A program made the position numbers and the translations under genes. DNA of 64,000 nucleotides from Nepenthes gracilis (taxonomy: Eukaryota; Streptophyta; Magnoliopsida; Caryophyllales; Nepenthaceae), in the NCBI GenBank assembly GCA_033239525.1, contig BSYO01000004.1, positions 25,272,037-25,336,036 on the forward strand, written 5' to 3'. The notes beneath the pieces were generated by a model that was not told where the DNA came from, did no database searches, and was given only the letters and a program-made list of their open reading frames with translations. The first letter of the stretch is position 1, and each line of letters starts with the position of its first letter. Below are positions 27,001 through 35,337 of this stretch, piece after piece.

Positions 27001-30000
27001 CACAATTTTTTTTTGTTTTTTTCAGAAAATCTCTCTTTTTTTTCCAACAATAATTTTTTTTTGCTTTGTTGCTGACAAAGACGGTGCACTTTACAAAAAT
27101 CACTCCTTTTTTTTTTGCAATATAAAGAGGAGGCAAACTGGTTGAGATTTTGCTTGCTGAAAGAGAGGCTAAATTGTTTGTTGCGGTGTGGCAGTGGTCA
27201 ATCACAGTGACGAGACTGTTGCTGGAGGTGGTAACGGGATTGGAGGCTATGGATTAGAGGAGTTGGTAATGGCACTAATAATACTGGTTGCATGGGAAGA
27301 CAATATAGAAAAATAGATGATTAGTCTTTGATACCAAATTTGATGCAAGGAAGGGAAAATTAGGGGAGAAGAATGAGAAGAAACTAAAAAAGGGGAAGAA
27401 ACAGAAGGAGAACCAAAGGGAAGAGAAGAAGAGATTAGAGGAGAGAAAGAAGTAGAGACCGAGAGGAAGAAGAAGGAAATCATAATTACTCAAATTTCAT
27501 TCAATTCATCAATACTAACTCAAACAATAGAGTTAGGGTTCTTATATAGAGTACCCTATTCCTAAGATAATTTGAAAACAAAATCAAATCTAATATCTTT
27601 TAATTTGGAAATAAAATTAAATTGAAAATAAAATTAATTTTTTTCTAATTAGAAATAAAATCAAAGTTAATTTGGAAATAAAATCAAATCTCTTCTAATT
27701 GGAAATAAAATTAAATCTAACTAAAAAATAAAATCAAATCTAATTTGAAAATAAAATCAAATCAAATCTCTACATCCATAATATCTGAATCAGGCAGGCT
27801 AACAGCCTCTTCATTTCTTATTAGGGTATATACTAGATAAAATGAAGCGAACTCTATGGATTGCCATGGCCTTGAAGTAGTACAAGATGGACTAATGGCA
27901 ACATAATGCCAGAACAACAGATGGCACTTTGCCATAAATGCTGAATGAATGACGCGCTTTTGGGCTTCAAATTAGGAGATGCAATCCGCTTCTTCTGATG
28001 TACCTGGGTTTTGCCTTTGAAGTAAAAGAGAGACCAAAAAAGCTTCATTTTATCTTCTTGATGCAGGACAAAAAAGCCACAATCAGATCTTCAGATGGCT
28101 GAACTTGGGATATGATCAGTAACAGTGAACAATAAAAGAATGCTAAGATTTAGATTGAGGGAAGGGCTTGTATGTCATATATTCTGATAGGGTGATGGAA
28201 ATTTTCGATGGGTAGTTAAGAAAATTTCAGAGAAAAGGGAAAAAGGGGGGTACAGAGATACAAACCATGGAAATCATTCTGGGGTTTGCGAGGAAGGTGG
28301 CAATCAAGGAGGAAGTGACAGCAAGTGATGGCCGTGGTGGTAGGAGTTTTTGACATTTTTCCTTTTCTTTCTCTTATTTACTTATATTGTTCGTTCTTTT
28401 GAAACAAACAAATAATTGTACCTCAGTTTCTTCAAATGTTATCAACCCTTGTACCTGATACTCCCAAATGGTTGCCAAATATCATTCAATGATAGGAAAG
28501 GCATGTGGAGAAGGTAAATGGAACGTTACAAGTATCTGTTAGGAAGAGAAAATCAAGGGACTAGATCAAGAGAGCAACCCAACAACTTGTGAAGGATGTT
28601 CCAAAAGCCAAATCCCTCAAAATCTTCACCAGCATATGCTAGGACACACGAACTACAAAGTTCAAACTACCAGGCATCAGCAACAGATGGACAGTTTATG
28701 ATCTTCATCAAGGGGTGAAGCAAGACAATCCCAACATTGCGAAATTGATTGAAACGAAGGCTTTGAGTTTCAATTTTACCATTCAGAGTTCAAGACCTTT
28801 CAAAGGACAATTATGCTTCATTATTGCACCCTTCTCTCTGTCTTCTCAAGCTCTCTATCCTGTACCGTCCACAAATTTTTTCGCGAAGAGTAGCGCTCAA
28901 ATGATAACAACACAAATTTAACCTATGCAAGTAGCGCATTGCTCAAGATATCATTTGCATATCTGTAAAGAAGAGGCTGAATCAGTTGCTCCGTTGTGCT
29001 TTGACATCTAGCAAAAGTGGCTGCCAAATTTCAGAGAAAGTTCTCTGTGTCAGCTCAGTTTTTGCAAGTACATGAGAGATTTTGAGGGTTATTACAGAAT
29101 ATTGAGATAATAAATGAGGAATAAATTTGGCCATTTCTTCATTATCATGTGGATGATGTGTAATTATCAGAATTAGTTGAGCTTCACACAGAAGGAATAT
29201 GCTTATGAAGGGCTTTTAGGCCTGTGAATCAGTACATATTGCATAATGGAATCTGGCATTATGCAGGAACAGAATGGCTTGGATTCACATAGATGTCTTT
29301 CTCTGGCCGGGTGGAAACAATCGCTAAAAGACTGGATCAAAGTAAATATGGATGCAAATTTCCAAGAGGATGACATCACAGGAAGCACTAGGATAAATAT
29401 GGCAAGATTCAGAAAGAACATGCCTGCAGCAGCTCTTAAGGAACAATATGTAAGCAACTCATGCAGAGACGTCGGAGTTTATGGAGCAAAGAATTGCAGG
29501 CTAGACAGCTGGGGTTCTCCAAAAGGGACTTCCATGGAAGCACGAATGATTGTCAATGTACAGTGAGGCTGTGTGTTGACTAGTTGCAGGAAGTAACCAG
29601 TTCAGTGTTTCCAATAAGGATTTCACGCATTTCACTTACAAGCATGCAGACAGAGGTGAGAGCAGGGGAGTACATCAGAGAATTCTTAATTGGCTAGTTG
29701 TAAATAGCCCCAGGACTATTAATTGCCCAGTAGTAAATAGCCCCATGACTATGGAACAAAGGATTATGCTGGACTTGGAGGCATTGATGGCAATTGTCAA
29801 GCAGCCCCCTGAAACCGGCAGAGGTGGTCATGAAGCAGAGAGTCAGCTCAGTGTTGTGAGTAGAGTATGTGATATATGTCCGGGTCTAACAATCAAGAAT
29901 TCCATCGTTTTACCTCAGAAAACCTCCCATTCCTATTTCCCTCTAATTTCATTAGCTTGAAAAGAAAACGTCTACTGCTAGAATAACTCAAATTATGAGG

Positions 30001-30647
30001 ATGCTCATAATAGAAATAACAACAAAAGGCCAAATTATAAGGAAGCATAATACTTTTATTTACCTCATCAACAACACTGCCACTGTCATCACAGACCACG
30101 CCATACTCGACAACATGGCTCCTGGGCCGCCATATAGAAGAATCTGGCCCCTCCTCCTTCTCCTTCCGCCGCCGCCTCCTCGCCGGAACAAAGACCCGAC
30201 CAACGATATCAACAGCTGTCGGCCCAGATAACCTGACGATACCGACAGCTGCCGGTGGGCCCCCCAATGATGTTACTATGGCCGCGATTGTGCTCGTGTT
30301 TGATGTCTGGGTTTCGTGGCCCGACCCCGACAATCGCTCATCTTTCTTCAAAATCAGCGTCTCCTCTGCAAATTGAACACACAAGGTTTGCTCAGCCAAA
30401 CAGAAACCAACAATTTGAGAAGAAAGATAGAGAAAGAGAAAGGAACACCTTTGGCAAACGACAGAGACCTAAGTGTTCTGGAATTTGCGATGGGTTTAGA
30501 TGATCTGGGAAAGAGGACAGAGAATCTGCGAATGGAAGACAGTGTGAACTTGACAAAAAGTGAAGTGACTGCTGATGGCGGGAATATAGGTTTTGGGACG
30601 ATATTAAGGTGGCTTCTGAGTAAGCGGAATGCCGGAAGAACAGACAT
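1214..30647 (-). CDS. mnmE: tRNA modification GTPase MnmE (organellar), 5' part, 7 exons
   Basis: Exons on the minus strand are 30647-30449, 30365-30064, 16669-16531, 8509-8388, 8275-8072, 4995-4936 and 1352-1214; all reading phases join cleanly to give ~388 codons. MnmE (TrmE) works with MnmG/GidA to place carboxymethylaminomethyl-type groups on the wobble uridine of certain tRNAs. The first ~67 residues lack acidic residues and are rich in Ser and Arg, as in a chloroplast or mitochondrial transit peptide. Then come the N-terminal folate-binding domain (VGIVRLSG), the [19 protein letters not shown]-type helical entry (AESVANL), the P-loop GRPNVGKS at 327-334, the switch-I-like AGTTRD at 352-357 and DTAG at 374-377. 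The NKxD box, the rest of the helical domain and the C-terminal CIGK-type end are missing because the gene leaves the window. Intron 2 is ~13.4 kb and intron 4 has a GC donor. Family identity is firm; the exact targeting is inferred. Confidence 0.93.
1353..4935 (-). other. mnmE intron 6
   Basis: A 3.6 kb intron. A LINE fossil fills about 1980-3660. The remainder (1353-1980 and 3660-4935) shows no gene or clear element. Confidence 0.7.
1980..3660 (+). mobile_element. LINE (non-LTR) retrotransposon fossil
   Basis: Broken frames on the plus strand follow the order of a plant LINE. Endonuclease-like pieces lie at 2150-2560. Around 3093 there is [13 protein letters not shown], matching the conserved STLVPIYKNKGDIQ of LINE reverse transcriptase. 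Then comes [18 protein letters not shown] at about 3305 (motif A, normally FIDLEKAYDRVPR), and at about 3455 [18 protein letters not shown] followed by [18 protein letters not shown], the usual GLHQGSALSPYLF and PWCMLFADD. The catalytic YADD/FADD is destroyed (FVDR), and stops and frameshifts are frequent. It lies antisense to mnmE inside intron 6. Confidence 0.78.
4936..4995 (-). CDS. mnmE: mnmE exon 6, P-loop exon
   Basis: This 60 bp exon encodes exactly 20 residues, [20 protein letters not shown], which is the first beta strand and P-loop (G1 box) of the GTPase domain. The acceptor is TTTTGCAG and the donor AAA|GTATGT, both phase 0. It sits alone between introns of ~3.1 and ~3.6 kb. Confidence 0.95.
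6220..7200. repeat. AT-rich imperfect tandem units on both sides of the solo LTR
   Basis: The strings ATATTTATTAATTATTTGA, TATTATTAAATATTATATTT and GATATAATATTATGTA occur in the same order at about 6270-6370 and again at about 7015-7115. The interior of the host element therefore carried at least two copies of a ~150 bp unit before the LTR landed between them. Confidence 0.6.
6382..6991 (+). mobile_element. solo LTR with 5 bp target duplication
   Basis: The block starts TGATGGGTACAG and ends GGTACGCAACA, and is flanked by TTATT at 6377-6381 and 6992-6996, a perfect 5 bp target duplication. It is far less AT-rich than its surroundings. Inside are purine-rich AACCTCC repeats and the phrase ACTTGAGCGTCGGAG near 6808, often seen near the 3' end of plant Ty3/gypsy (TAT-type) LTRs. 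No internal retrotransposon genes remain, so recombination between two LTRs probably removed them. Confidence 0.8.
8072..8275 (-). CDS. mnmE: mnmE exon 5, helical domain
   Basis: This 204 bp exon starts GGAGGC after ATGACAG and ends TTGCAG|GTCTTA, phase 0 at both ends. It encodes [20 protein letters not shown], then the acidic segment ARLDFEDE, the counterpart of the IDFPDEE segment of bacterial MnmE, and the helix that leads to the G domain. Confidence 0.92.
8388..8509 (-). CDS. mnmE: mnmE exon 4
   Basis: This 122 bp exon encodes [20 protein letters not shown] and continues [21 protein letters not shown], the family's signature region. The acceptor is TTTTGTCAG. The only donor that keeps the frame into exon 5 is ATCCAG|GCATGT, a GC donor. 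Reading through would add ACPLAPRK and then miss exon 5. Confidence 0.92.
9850..10200 (+). mobile_element. LINE endonuclease fragment
   Basis: Plus-strand frames contain [14 protein letters not shown] near 9935 and [26 protein letters not shown] residues near 10137, matching the VIDKELKKDVI and KIFIGGDLNGHVG blocks of plant LINE endonuclease. Frameshifts separate them and the reverse transcriptase part is absent. Confidence 0.6.
10200..12311 (+). mobile_element. probable LTR-retrotransposon remnant upstream of a primer binding site
   Basis: The sequence ends directly against a methionine-tRNA primer binding site at 12312, so at least its last few hundred bases should be an LTR. A GTGTCAGCGTCCGACAC quasi-palindrome lies at about 10221. 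No matching second LTR was found, so the left boundary is unknown, and short open frames here (for example 11384-11575) match nothing I recognise. Confidence 0.35.
12312..12325 (+). other. primer binding site (initiator Met-tRNA type)
   Basis: TTGGCATCAGAGCC differs by one base from the standard plant TTGGTATCAGAGCC, the complement of the 3' end of initiator methionine tRNA used by Copia and many other elements. The following pyrimidine-rich leader fits the start of an internal region, but no gag frame follows. Confidence 0.6.
12770..13075 (+). repeat. dispersed ~300 bp repeat, copy A
   Basis: It shows repeated GGTATCAG words, ATTGGCCAATATATC in the middle and CAACCGATATTTCATTCCATG near the end. 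The same order of motifs occurs at about 14235-14505 and 63610-63885, and reversed at 43640-43885. No open frame is conserved. Confidence 0.6.
14235..14505 (+). repeat. dispersed ~300 bp repeat, copy B
   Basis: It contains TTGGTACTTAAAATATCAGA, TTTTGTGAATCAGAACTTA and the ending AGCCGATATTTCATTCCATA, parallel to copy A. Confidence 0.6.
14590..16090 (-). mobile_element. Ty3/gypsy gag-protease fossil
   Basis: On the minus strand, [17 protein letters not shown] near 15725 matches the DYRVKADIPNF.G start of plant Ty3 gag. A worn zinc knuckle follows near 15230 ([14 protein letters not shown], normally CxxCGKxGHxxxxC). [14 protein letters not shown] near 14945 matches the protease IDSGS block. 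Stops and frameshifts break every part and no LTRs were found. Confidence 0.55.
16531..16669 (-). CDS. mnmE: mnmE exon 3
   Basis: This 139 bp exon begins after TTGTGTAG and ends GAACCAG|GTAATT in phase 1. It encodes the conserved MnmE stretch [17 protein letters not shown] followed by ARLAEP, which joins to [12 protein letters not shown] in exon 4. Bacterial MnmE has SFTGEDV.E.Q.HGG at this place, so a cysteine (YTCED) replaces the usual glycine. Confidence 0.92.
17390..18110 (+). repeat. GGT/GTGG-rich low-complexity block
   Basis: About 700 bases are made mostly of GGTGGT, GGTGGCA and GTAGT words on the plus strand, so the opposite strand gives long open frames rich in His, Thr, Pro and Ser. 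These frames are products of base composition and not likely genes. Confidence 0.7.
18600..20926 (+). mobile_element. probable solo LTR, ~2.3 kb, Ty3-like
   Basis: The block opens TGTAATATTCCGGATCCCG and closes CCTGGGTTGTGACA, the 5'-TG...CA-3' form of long plant Ty3 LTRs. The flanking pentamers are CTTTC and CTCTC, a target duplication with one mismatch, next to simple CT-rich sequence, so this support is modest. A GC-rich stretch at 18900-19220 and the repeated GACTTGGTCCC words near 19640 lie inside. No gag or pol frames are present. Open frames in the GC-rich part are not considered genes. Confidence 0.55.
20932..21045. repeat. TATC and TA microsatellites
   Basis: A run of CTAT units is followed by ATATAC-type sequence and a long TA run. 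Frames reading through it give only Tyr-Ile repeats. Confidence 0.9.
21046..22649 (+). other. unassigned intron stretch
   Basis: Several interrupted plus-strand frames (for example 21195-21425 and 21893-22174) suggest an old transposon, but I cannot match any conserved motif. Confidence 0.3.
22655..23113 (-). repeat. 3' LTR of the Ty3 element
   Basis: On the plus strand it runs from AGATGTAGGG to ATTCGCATCA and aligns along its length with 27341-27792, including the block of AAATCAAATCTAAT-type repeats. The terminal T has mutated to A at the left edge. Confidence 0.88.
26160..26590 (+). repeat. poly-T/T-rich tract and GAAGAT-rich tract in the Ty3 leader
   Basis: 26190-26345 is almost all T with scattered C and G. 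26440-26570 is built of GATGAAGAC-like units that could encode an acidic Asp/Glu-rich peptide on the plus strand, antisense to the retrotransposon. I see no start or domain that makes it a gene. Confidence 0.6.
27326..27336 (-). other. primer binding site of the Ty3 element
   Basis: TGGTATCAAAG on the minus strand, four bases inside the 5' LTR, matches the initiator Met-tRNA site TGGTATCAGAG with one change. Confidence 0.7.
27341..27792 (-). repeat. 5' LTR of the Ty3 element
   Basis: On the plus strand it runs from TGATGCAAGG to ATCTGAATCA, so the minus-strand LTR has TG...CA ends. Many substitutions and small gaps separate it from the other LTR, which implies an old insertion. Confidence 0.88.
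29246..29570 (+). mobile_element. possible LINE RNase H remnant
   Basis: [20 protein letters not shown] near 29312 resembles the W.PP..GWIKVNTDASF opening of the RNase H domain at the end of plant LINEs, and the frame stays open for 106 codons. The remaining catalytic acids cannot be placed with confidence. It could be a chance open frame. Confidence 0.35.
30064..30365 (-). CDS. mnmE: mnmE exon 2, N-terminal domain
   Basis: This 302 bp exon starts in phase 1 after TTTGCAG and ends DEV-like at GATGAG|GTAAAT. It holds [12 protein letters not shown] and VGIVRLSGP, the opening beta strand of the MnmE folate-binding domain. A run of basic residues ([11 protein letters not shown]) forms an insertion in the loop where bacterial proteins have a short acidic or polar linker. 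The next coding exon is ~13.4 kb away. Confidence 0.9.
30449..30647 (-). CDS. mnmE: mnmE exon 1, transit peptide
   Basis: The ATG at 30647 opens 66 codons plus one base. The donor reads CCAAAG|GTGTTC and the intron of 83 bp ends TTTGCAG at 30366. The peptide begins [13 protein letters not shown], is basic and Ser-rich, and has no Asp or Glu, which fits an organelle-targeting presequence. An in-frame ATG at 30399 lies inside the intron and is not used if this splice is right. The start is the first ATG of this open frame; cDNA has not been seen. Confidence 0.8.
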
Positions 30648-30795
30648 TTTTGCCGGGGAGAGACAGCGCAGGCCACTAGCAAGTGCCAGAAAAATGAAAT
30701 TTTCAGACAGTTCCGGCCCTTGCTCAACCGATTTGGGGCTATCTGATCACTATTTTTGATGTGACGAACAATATTAGGTTTATTACAAAATTCTT

Positions 30796-30805
30796 TATTT
30801 TTATA
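30796..30805 (-). promoter_or_regulatory. possible TATA box for mnmE
   Basis: TATAAAAATA on the minus strand lies about 150 bases upstream of the mnmE ATG. The position fits a plant TATA box, but the surrounding DNA is AT-rich, so a chance match is quite possible. Confidence 0.25.
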
Positions 30806-33010
30806 ATTTATTTTATGTAAAATTATAGTTTTTAAATATTATTGTTTTGATAAACAGCTATAACTCAAGATAAAAAAATCATCTTCTCACCGTGGCAAAT
30901 GAGAGATTGAGGGAAGCTCTATCTTTTAAAAGAGATAGAGAAATTTATTTTTATTATCTTGATTATTTATTTTTAAATAAATAATTTTAATTTAATTATT
31001 TTAAAATAATTAATTATAATTAATTTATTATTTTTTAATGATAATTAAATTATAATTAATTATAAAATATAAACAAGGGATGAGACTCTTTGGAATCTGA
31101 CAAAAGATTGTCCGAATTCTTTGGTCAACTTGTAAATAGCAATGTTTATATATACTTCAATACATAACTATTTTGTAATTACTTGTATATATGAGAAGTT
31201 TGGAATATATTGTATTTCGCTCATTAAATTAACTTATATGTCATTTTAAATATAACGATTAAGTAATAAGAAAAAAAATACAGAGTTAAAACATAATATT
31301 AAAGTATAAAATAAATTTTTAATAATTATTTTTTATCATTTGAATCTGTCATTTAGATAATAAAATAACTCAATCAGTAAAGGGATATAACAATTTTCCT
31401 ATAAATTTAATCATTTTTTCCACTTAAAACATGTATAACATCTATATATTTTTTTTAACTAAGTGTCACTTATTATAATACAATTTATTACAGTCAGTGA
31501 TATTAATACATTAATATCCATATAAATATAATTAAATATATAAATATAGTCTATCACACTTAGAAAAATATAAATCCATTGAGATGAACGATCATAAAAC
31601 CAATAAAAAAAGGTAATATAACATGGAAGTATTAATAATTAGATTGAATGCATGATCTCATGGATATTGTGATTATTGGCTATTAGGTTTTGAATATCTA
31701 ATACTAATAATCAAGGCACCTTGATAAATGTTCACCATAAGATTATCATTTCGTTTGTAACTAATATATGCCATTGCAAAAAAAAAAAAAAGGTTAGTGA
31801 AAAAATATATAAATGATTGGCACTTTTATGCTTTTCAAAATTAAAATGAACATTTTAATGATCAAGTAATATATAGATACTTTTCATATCATCAAATAAT
31901 CTGTTAATTAACAATACTTTTAAAATGCATCATCTGATCAATATATTTTAATTTTTTAATTTTGTATTTATAACATTTTATATTTTTTGAATCGCACAAT
32001 ATAGAAGCTTCGTGATAACGGTTAGATTTTTTTTCACTGACTTAAATACCACAAAAAATCATAGAATAATCTAATTATTCTGGAATATTTGGTCATGCCA
32101 CTCATCTTAATACAAATATATATATTAAGAAGTTTTTGGTACTAAAAATCTAATACATCATTATTTGTCTATTGACAATGTCTTACAATTATTTGTGATT
32201 TAGTTTATGTCTATGATATTATTATCACCTATAATAGTTTGGATTTAATTGGGTGTTTAATTTCAAGTTGTATTAAATTTAATATTAAGACATTGGCTCA
32301 TCTTACTATTACTTGAGTACTGATACTATCCCATATATTGATAGCCTGATCTATTTTGCAGAAATGCTATTTTTAGGATCTTTTACAATGATTACAATTG
32401 ATGGCACAAAACAATAGAAAATTTAATAGTTATTTTATTCATCTCAAGTTATGTAAATTAAAAAAAAACAAAATTAAAATGACACTTATTAGGTGAAGGG
32501 TAAGCTACAAACCTATACTTGTTTCTACTTGAGAATCTCTAGACTTTTTGATTGTATCTTACACTTTTCTTGCCTCAATTGTAAATGATAATCAATCTAA
32601 TTTAATTGAATTGTTGTTTATTAACAATTATATAAAAGTTATGGCAAACCCTTTGACTTGTAATTTAGTCTAGAGAGCACCCTTTGGCTTGTAATTTAGA
32701 TAGTTTGAGCATGAAGTGCTTATTTGTGCATAAATGCATAAATGATTTGGTTTCCTCACTAATGCACACAGGTTAGGGAGCTCATTTTCATCATTGCAAA
32801 TGGTTTTGTTGTTGATGACTTAGGTTCCATAAAAATATTGACTAGTCAAAGTTTTCCTACTATAACCAAAACACAACCAACTCGATTTCATTTGTAAAAT
32901 ATCAAATTATATAATATAATCATTGATTAAATTATATTAACTAAACATCAATTTACTACAACACCTACTAAACCACTACAATAAACTTTATTTGTTCTAA
33001 CTAAACCCTA

Positions 33011-33337
33011 GTTGATCAAGTGACCACTGTTCAACTAAAAGTATGGTGATCAAATTTGCTATTATCTTATTTGGATTATGTCTATGATTACTTTGACTAT
33101 TATAAATTAATGTCTATTAGACTGTTATATTTATAAGACATTATATATATATATTGGACACAATATATTGTTGATAATTGAATAGCTCTTGTTGATTAAG
33201 TGGCCACTGTTCGACTGAAAGTATGGAGATTATTTTGACGTTTATAAATTAATGCATATTGGCCTGTTATATTTTTTGGACATTATATTTATATATATAT
33301 ATATATTGGACACACAATATTAATGATAACTGAATAC
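33011..33337 (+). repeat. tandem duplication, two units
   Basis: Unit 1 (33011-33186) starts GTTGATCAAGTGACCACTGT and unit 2 (33191-33337) starts GTTGATTAAGTGGCCACTGT; both end TTGGACAC...AATAT...GATAA-TGAATA. Unit 2 lacks about 36 bases found in the middle of unit 1. Confidence 0.8.
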
Positions 33338-34249
33338 ATATAATAAATAATTGTTCGATATGCAATCCTGTTATGATTTAACTTTCGTCATATGGAGATT
33401 GTCACTATAATTATTTATTAACTTATTCAGCATATATTTTAGTTAGAGCCATAACTTAACCTAATAACGTCGATTATGCATGGTCATATGTAGTATACAC
33501 AAATTTAGTGGCAAGCTTTTATATTTTGGTATTTTATAGTTGTTGAAAATATGTAATTTTCTTTGAAATTATACCTTTAATTATCAAAATCAAATCAACT
33601 CTTGGAACTAATCTAAAAAAAAAATCAAAGCTAGCTCAAAGAAGTCAATGATAAATCGAAAAAATTTCAATAACAGTACTACTGACACTATATTTTTAAT
33701 TATTGTCGATATTATACATGTATTAATATAGTCAGAGTATTATCAGGTTTGTTTAAAAGATTTTTTCCAAAACTCTTCCTGCCATCCCTAGACATTTAAT
33801 CACGCATTCTTCATGACAGGACAAATTAGCTTGAAAAAATATGGTTCAAGAAATTGTCCACTAATGCTAACTTAGGTAAAACATAAAACATAAACAATAA
33901 TAATAAATCCTCCCCTTCTTTTTCATTTTCCATTTTATGATGTTGAGTTCATCTGAAAATAATATTGTCTGGGTGGTTGGTGAATCATTCATTATATACA
34001 GTCCAAAGAAATATTTTTCATGACAAATAAAACTAATATTAAAATTTTTGAATCATAGTGGCGATGCCATTGTCCTTCACTACTACGTGGGTGGGCTGTC
34101 ATTCCATGACTGGGTGAGGCAGTCTAATGTGGCCCTGCCACCAACACAGGGTGGCTTCAAGGGGAAAAGGCAACCGGCAAGAGCAATTGGATGAAAGGAT
34201 TGTTAGAGGTGATAAATAAATACTAGTTAATAATTGATGGTGTAACCAA

Positions 34250-35337
34250 TGTGAAAAGACCGTTTCGGTCTAAGTTGCACAATAATATTTTAACTACGTA
34301 TAATAAATTAGCAAAAATAGTATACAGTCAAATACTCAATACACGTAAAGAATATTTGTATCTAAATAATACGAGTAATTCGAGTATAAAAATAAAGCAA
34401 CAATAATAATAAAAAGACAAACTTTTTGGTGACGAAGGGAAAACTCGATACCCACGGTAATTAAGAAAAATCCTTCGGACTTCAACGACCAGTGAAGAAG
34501 TACACTACGAAAATCAACTTACAGATCGGGTGGTAACGATGCGCTAACTAGCTGACTTATTTCCGTCTTGTGATCCCTACGAATGAATTCCTTAGATTTA
34601 CTCGCGGTAGTGAAATTGGACGCTTTTTGGTCTTCATGTCAATTTTTTCTCTCAAACCGCTTGAAGGACCAAACGCCACTGGAACCCCTGTTCACATCCC
34701 AATGTAGCCACGAAGGTTACTCAACAAGAATAGATGCAAATAGAGACCACGATGAGTGGAGAAAACTTTGTTAATAGAGCACGAGCATTGGTATGAAGTT
34801 TTCTCAATGATGGAGCAAAAGATACATGTCTTAACAAGAGTGAAAGGCTCCTTGAAATTCTGCTGGGAGCATTAGGATTTAAAAAACATAAGACATTTAT
34901 ATATATGTGGAGGCCAAACTCATTTAAAAAAGACAACCGTTTGAGCTGAAGACCCGCGCCGCTCAAGCGCGTGATGAGCGAGGGTTAGGTTTAGAGGATT
35001 TCGGGTGTGAGCGCTTGAGCATCAAAGGGGCGCACGTGGCATAGGGAGCGCCTATATGGCGCGTCGGGCGTCCAGTGGGTGCCGATCCCGGGAGGGGATG
35101 AAATAGAGAATAATGCGGCTTGAACGCTAAAATGCAACGATAACGATCTACTAGCATGAGGCAGATGAACGTCTTCCAAGAATAGGTGATGTTGTAGATA
35201 ATCAAACGTCCTCACGAAGTCACGGAATGTGCCAATACACAAGGCAACTAACACAATGAATGAGCATGGGTGAATGTGATGCGATAGTGAATGAGTGGAC
35301 AATAATAACAATATAAATTATTTTGATTTTTCCAACA
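34250..35337 (-). mobile_element. LTR-like block
   Basis: Read on the minus strand it starts TGTTGGAAAAATC and ends GGTCTTTTCACA, followed by TTGGTTACACC, which resembles the TTGGT start of a primer binding site. It is richer in GC than both flanks. The flanking pentamers differ and no second copy or polyprotein is present, so the call is tentative. Confidence 0.35.

Larger units (their letters stand above)
22655..27792 (-). mobile_element. Ty3/gypsy LTR retrotransposon, two LTRs, RT deleted
   Basis: Two direct repeats of about 455 bp (22655-23113 and 27341-27792) flank the element, and GGCAG at 22650-22654 and 27793-27797 is a perfect target duplication. Read on the minus strand the order is LTR, primer binding site (27336-27326), a long leader with poly-A tracts, gag (TYLKISNW...[12 protein letters not shown] near 25500-25381), zinc knuckle ([16 protein letters not shown] near 24800), protease ([20 protein letters not shown] with a mutated active site, near 24520), and integrase C-terminal sequence ([14 protein letters not shown] near 23860 and [12 protein letters not shown] near 23650). 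Only ~480 bp separate protease from integrase, so reverse transcriptase and RNase H are essentially gone. It lies in mnmE intron 2 in the same orientation as the gene. Confidence 0.88.
16670..30063 (-). other. mnmE intron 2 (~13.4 kb)
   Basis: The largest intron of the gene. It contains a GT-rich block, a probable solo LTR, microsatellites, a two-LTR Ty3 element and a weak LINE RNase H remnant, all listed separately. 16670-17380, 18110-18599 and 27798-29200 show nothing recognisable. Confidence 0.7.
30760..34249. other. AT-rich intergenic region
   Basis: Nothing coding is supported. A tandem duplication lies at 33011-33337; otherwise only AT-rich sequence with no recognised element. Confidence 0.6.

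Noticed and set aside
29893..30399. 168-codon minus-strand frame with its own ATG at 30399
   Set aside because: The first codons lie inside intron 1 and the last ~57 codons lie in intron 2. The conserved part is mnmE exon 2, and the splice to the transit-peptide exon explains it better.
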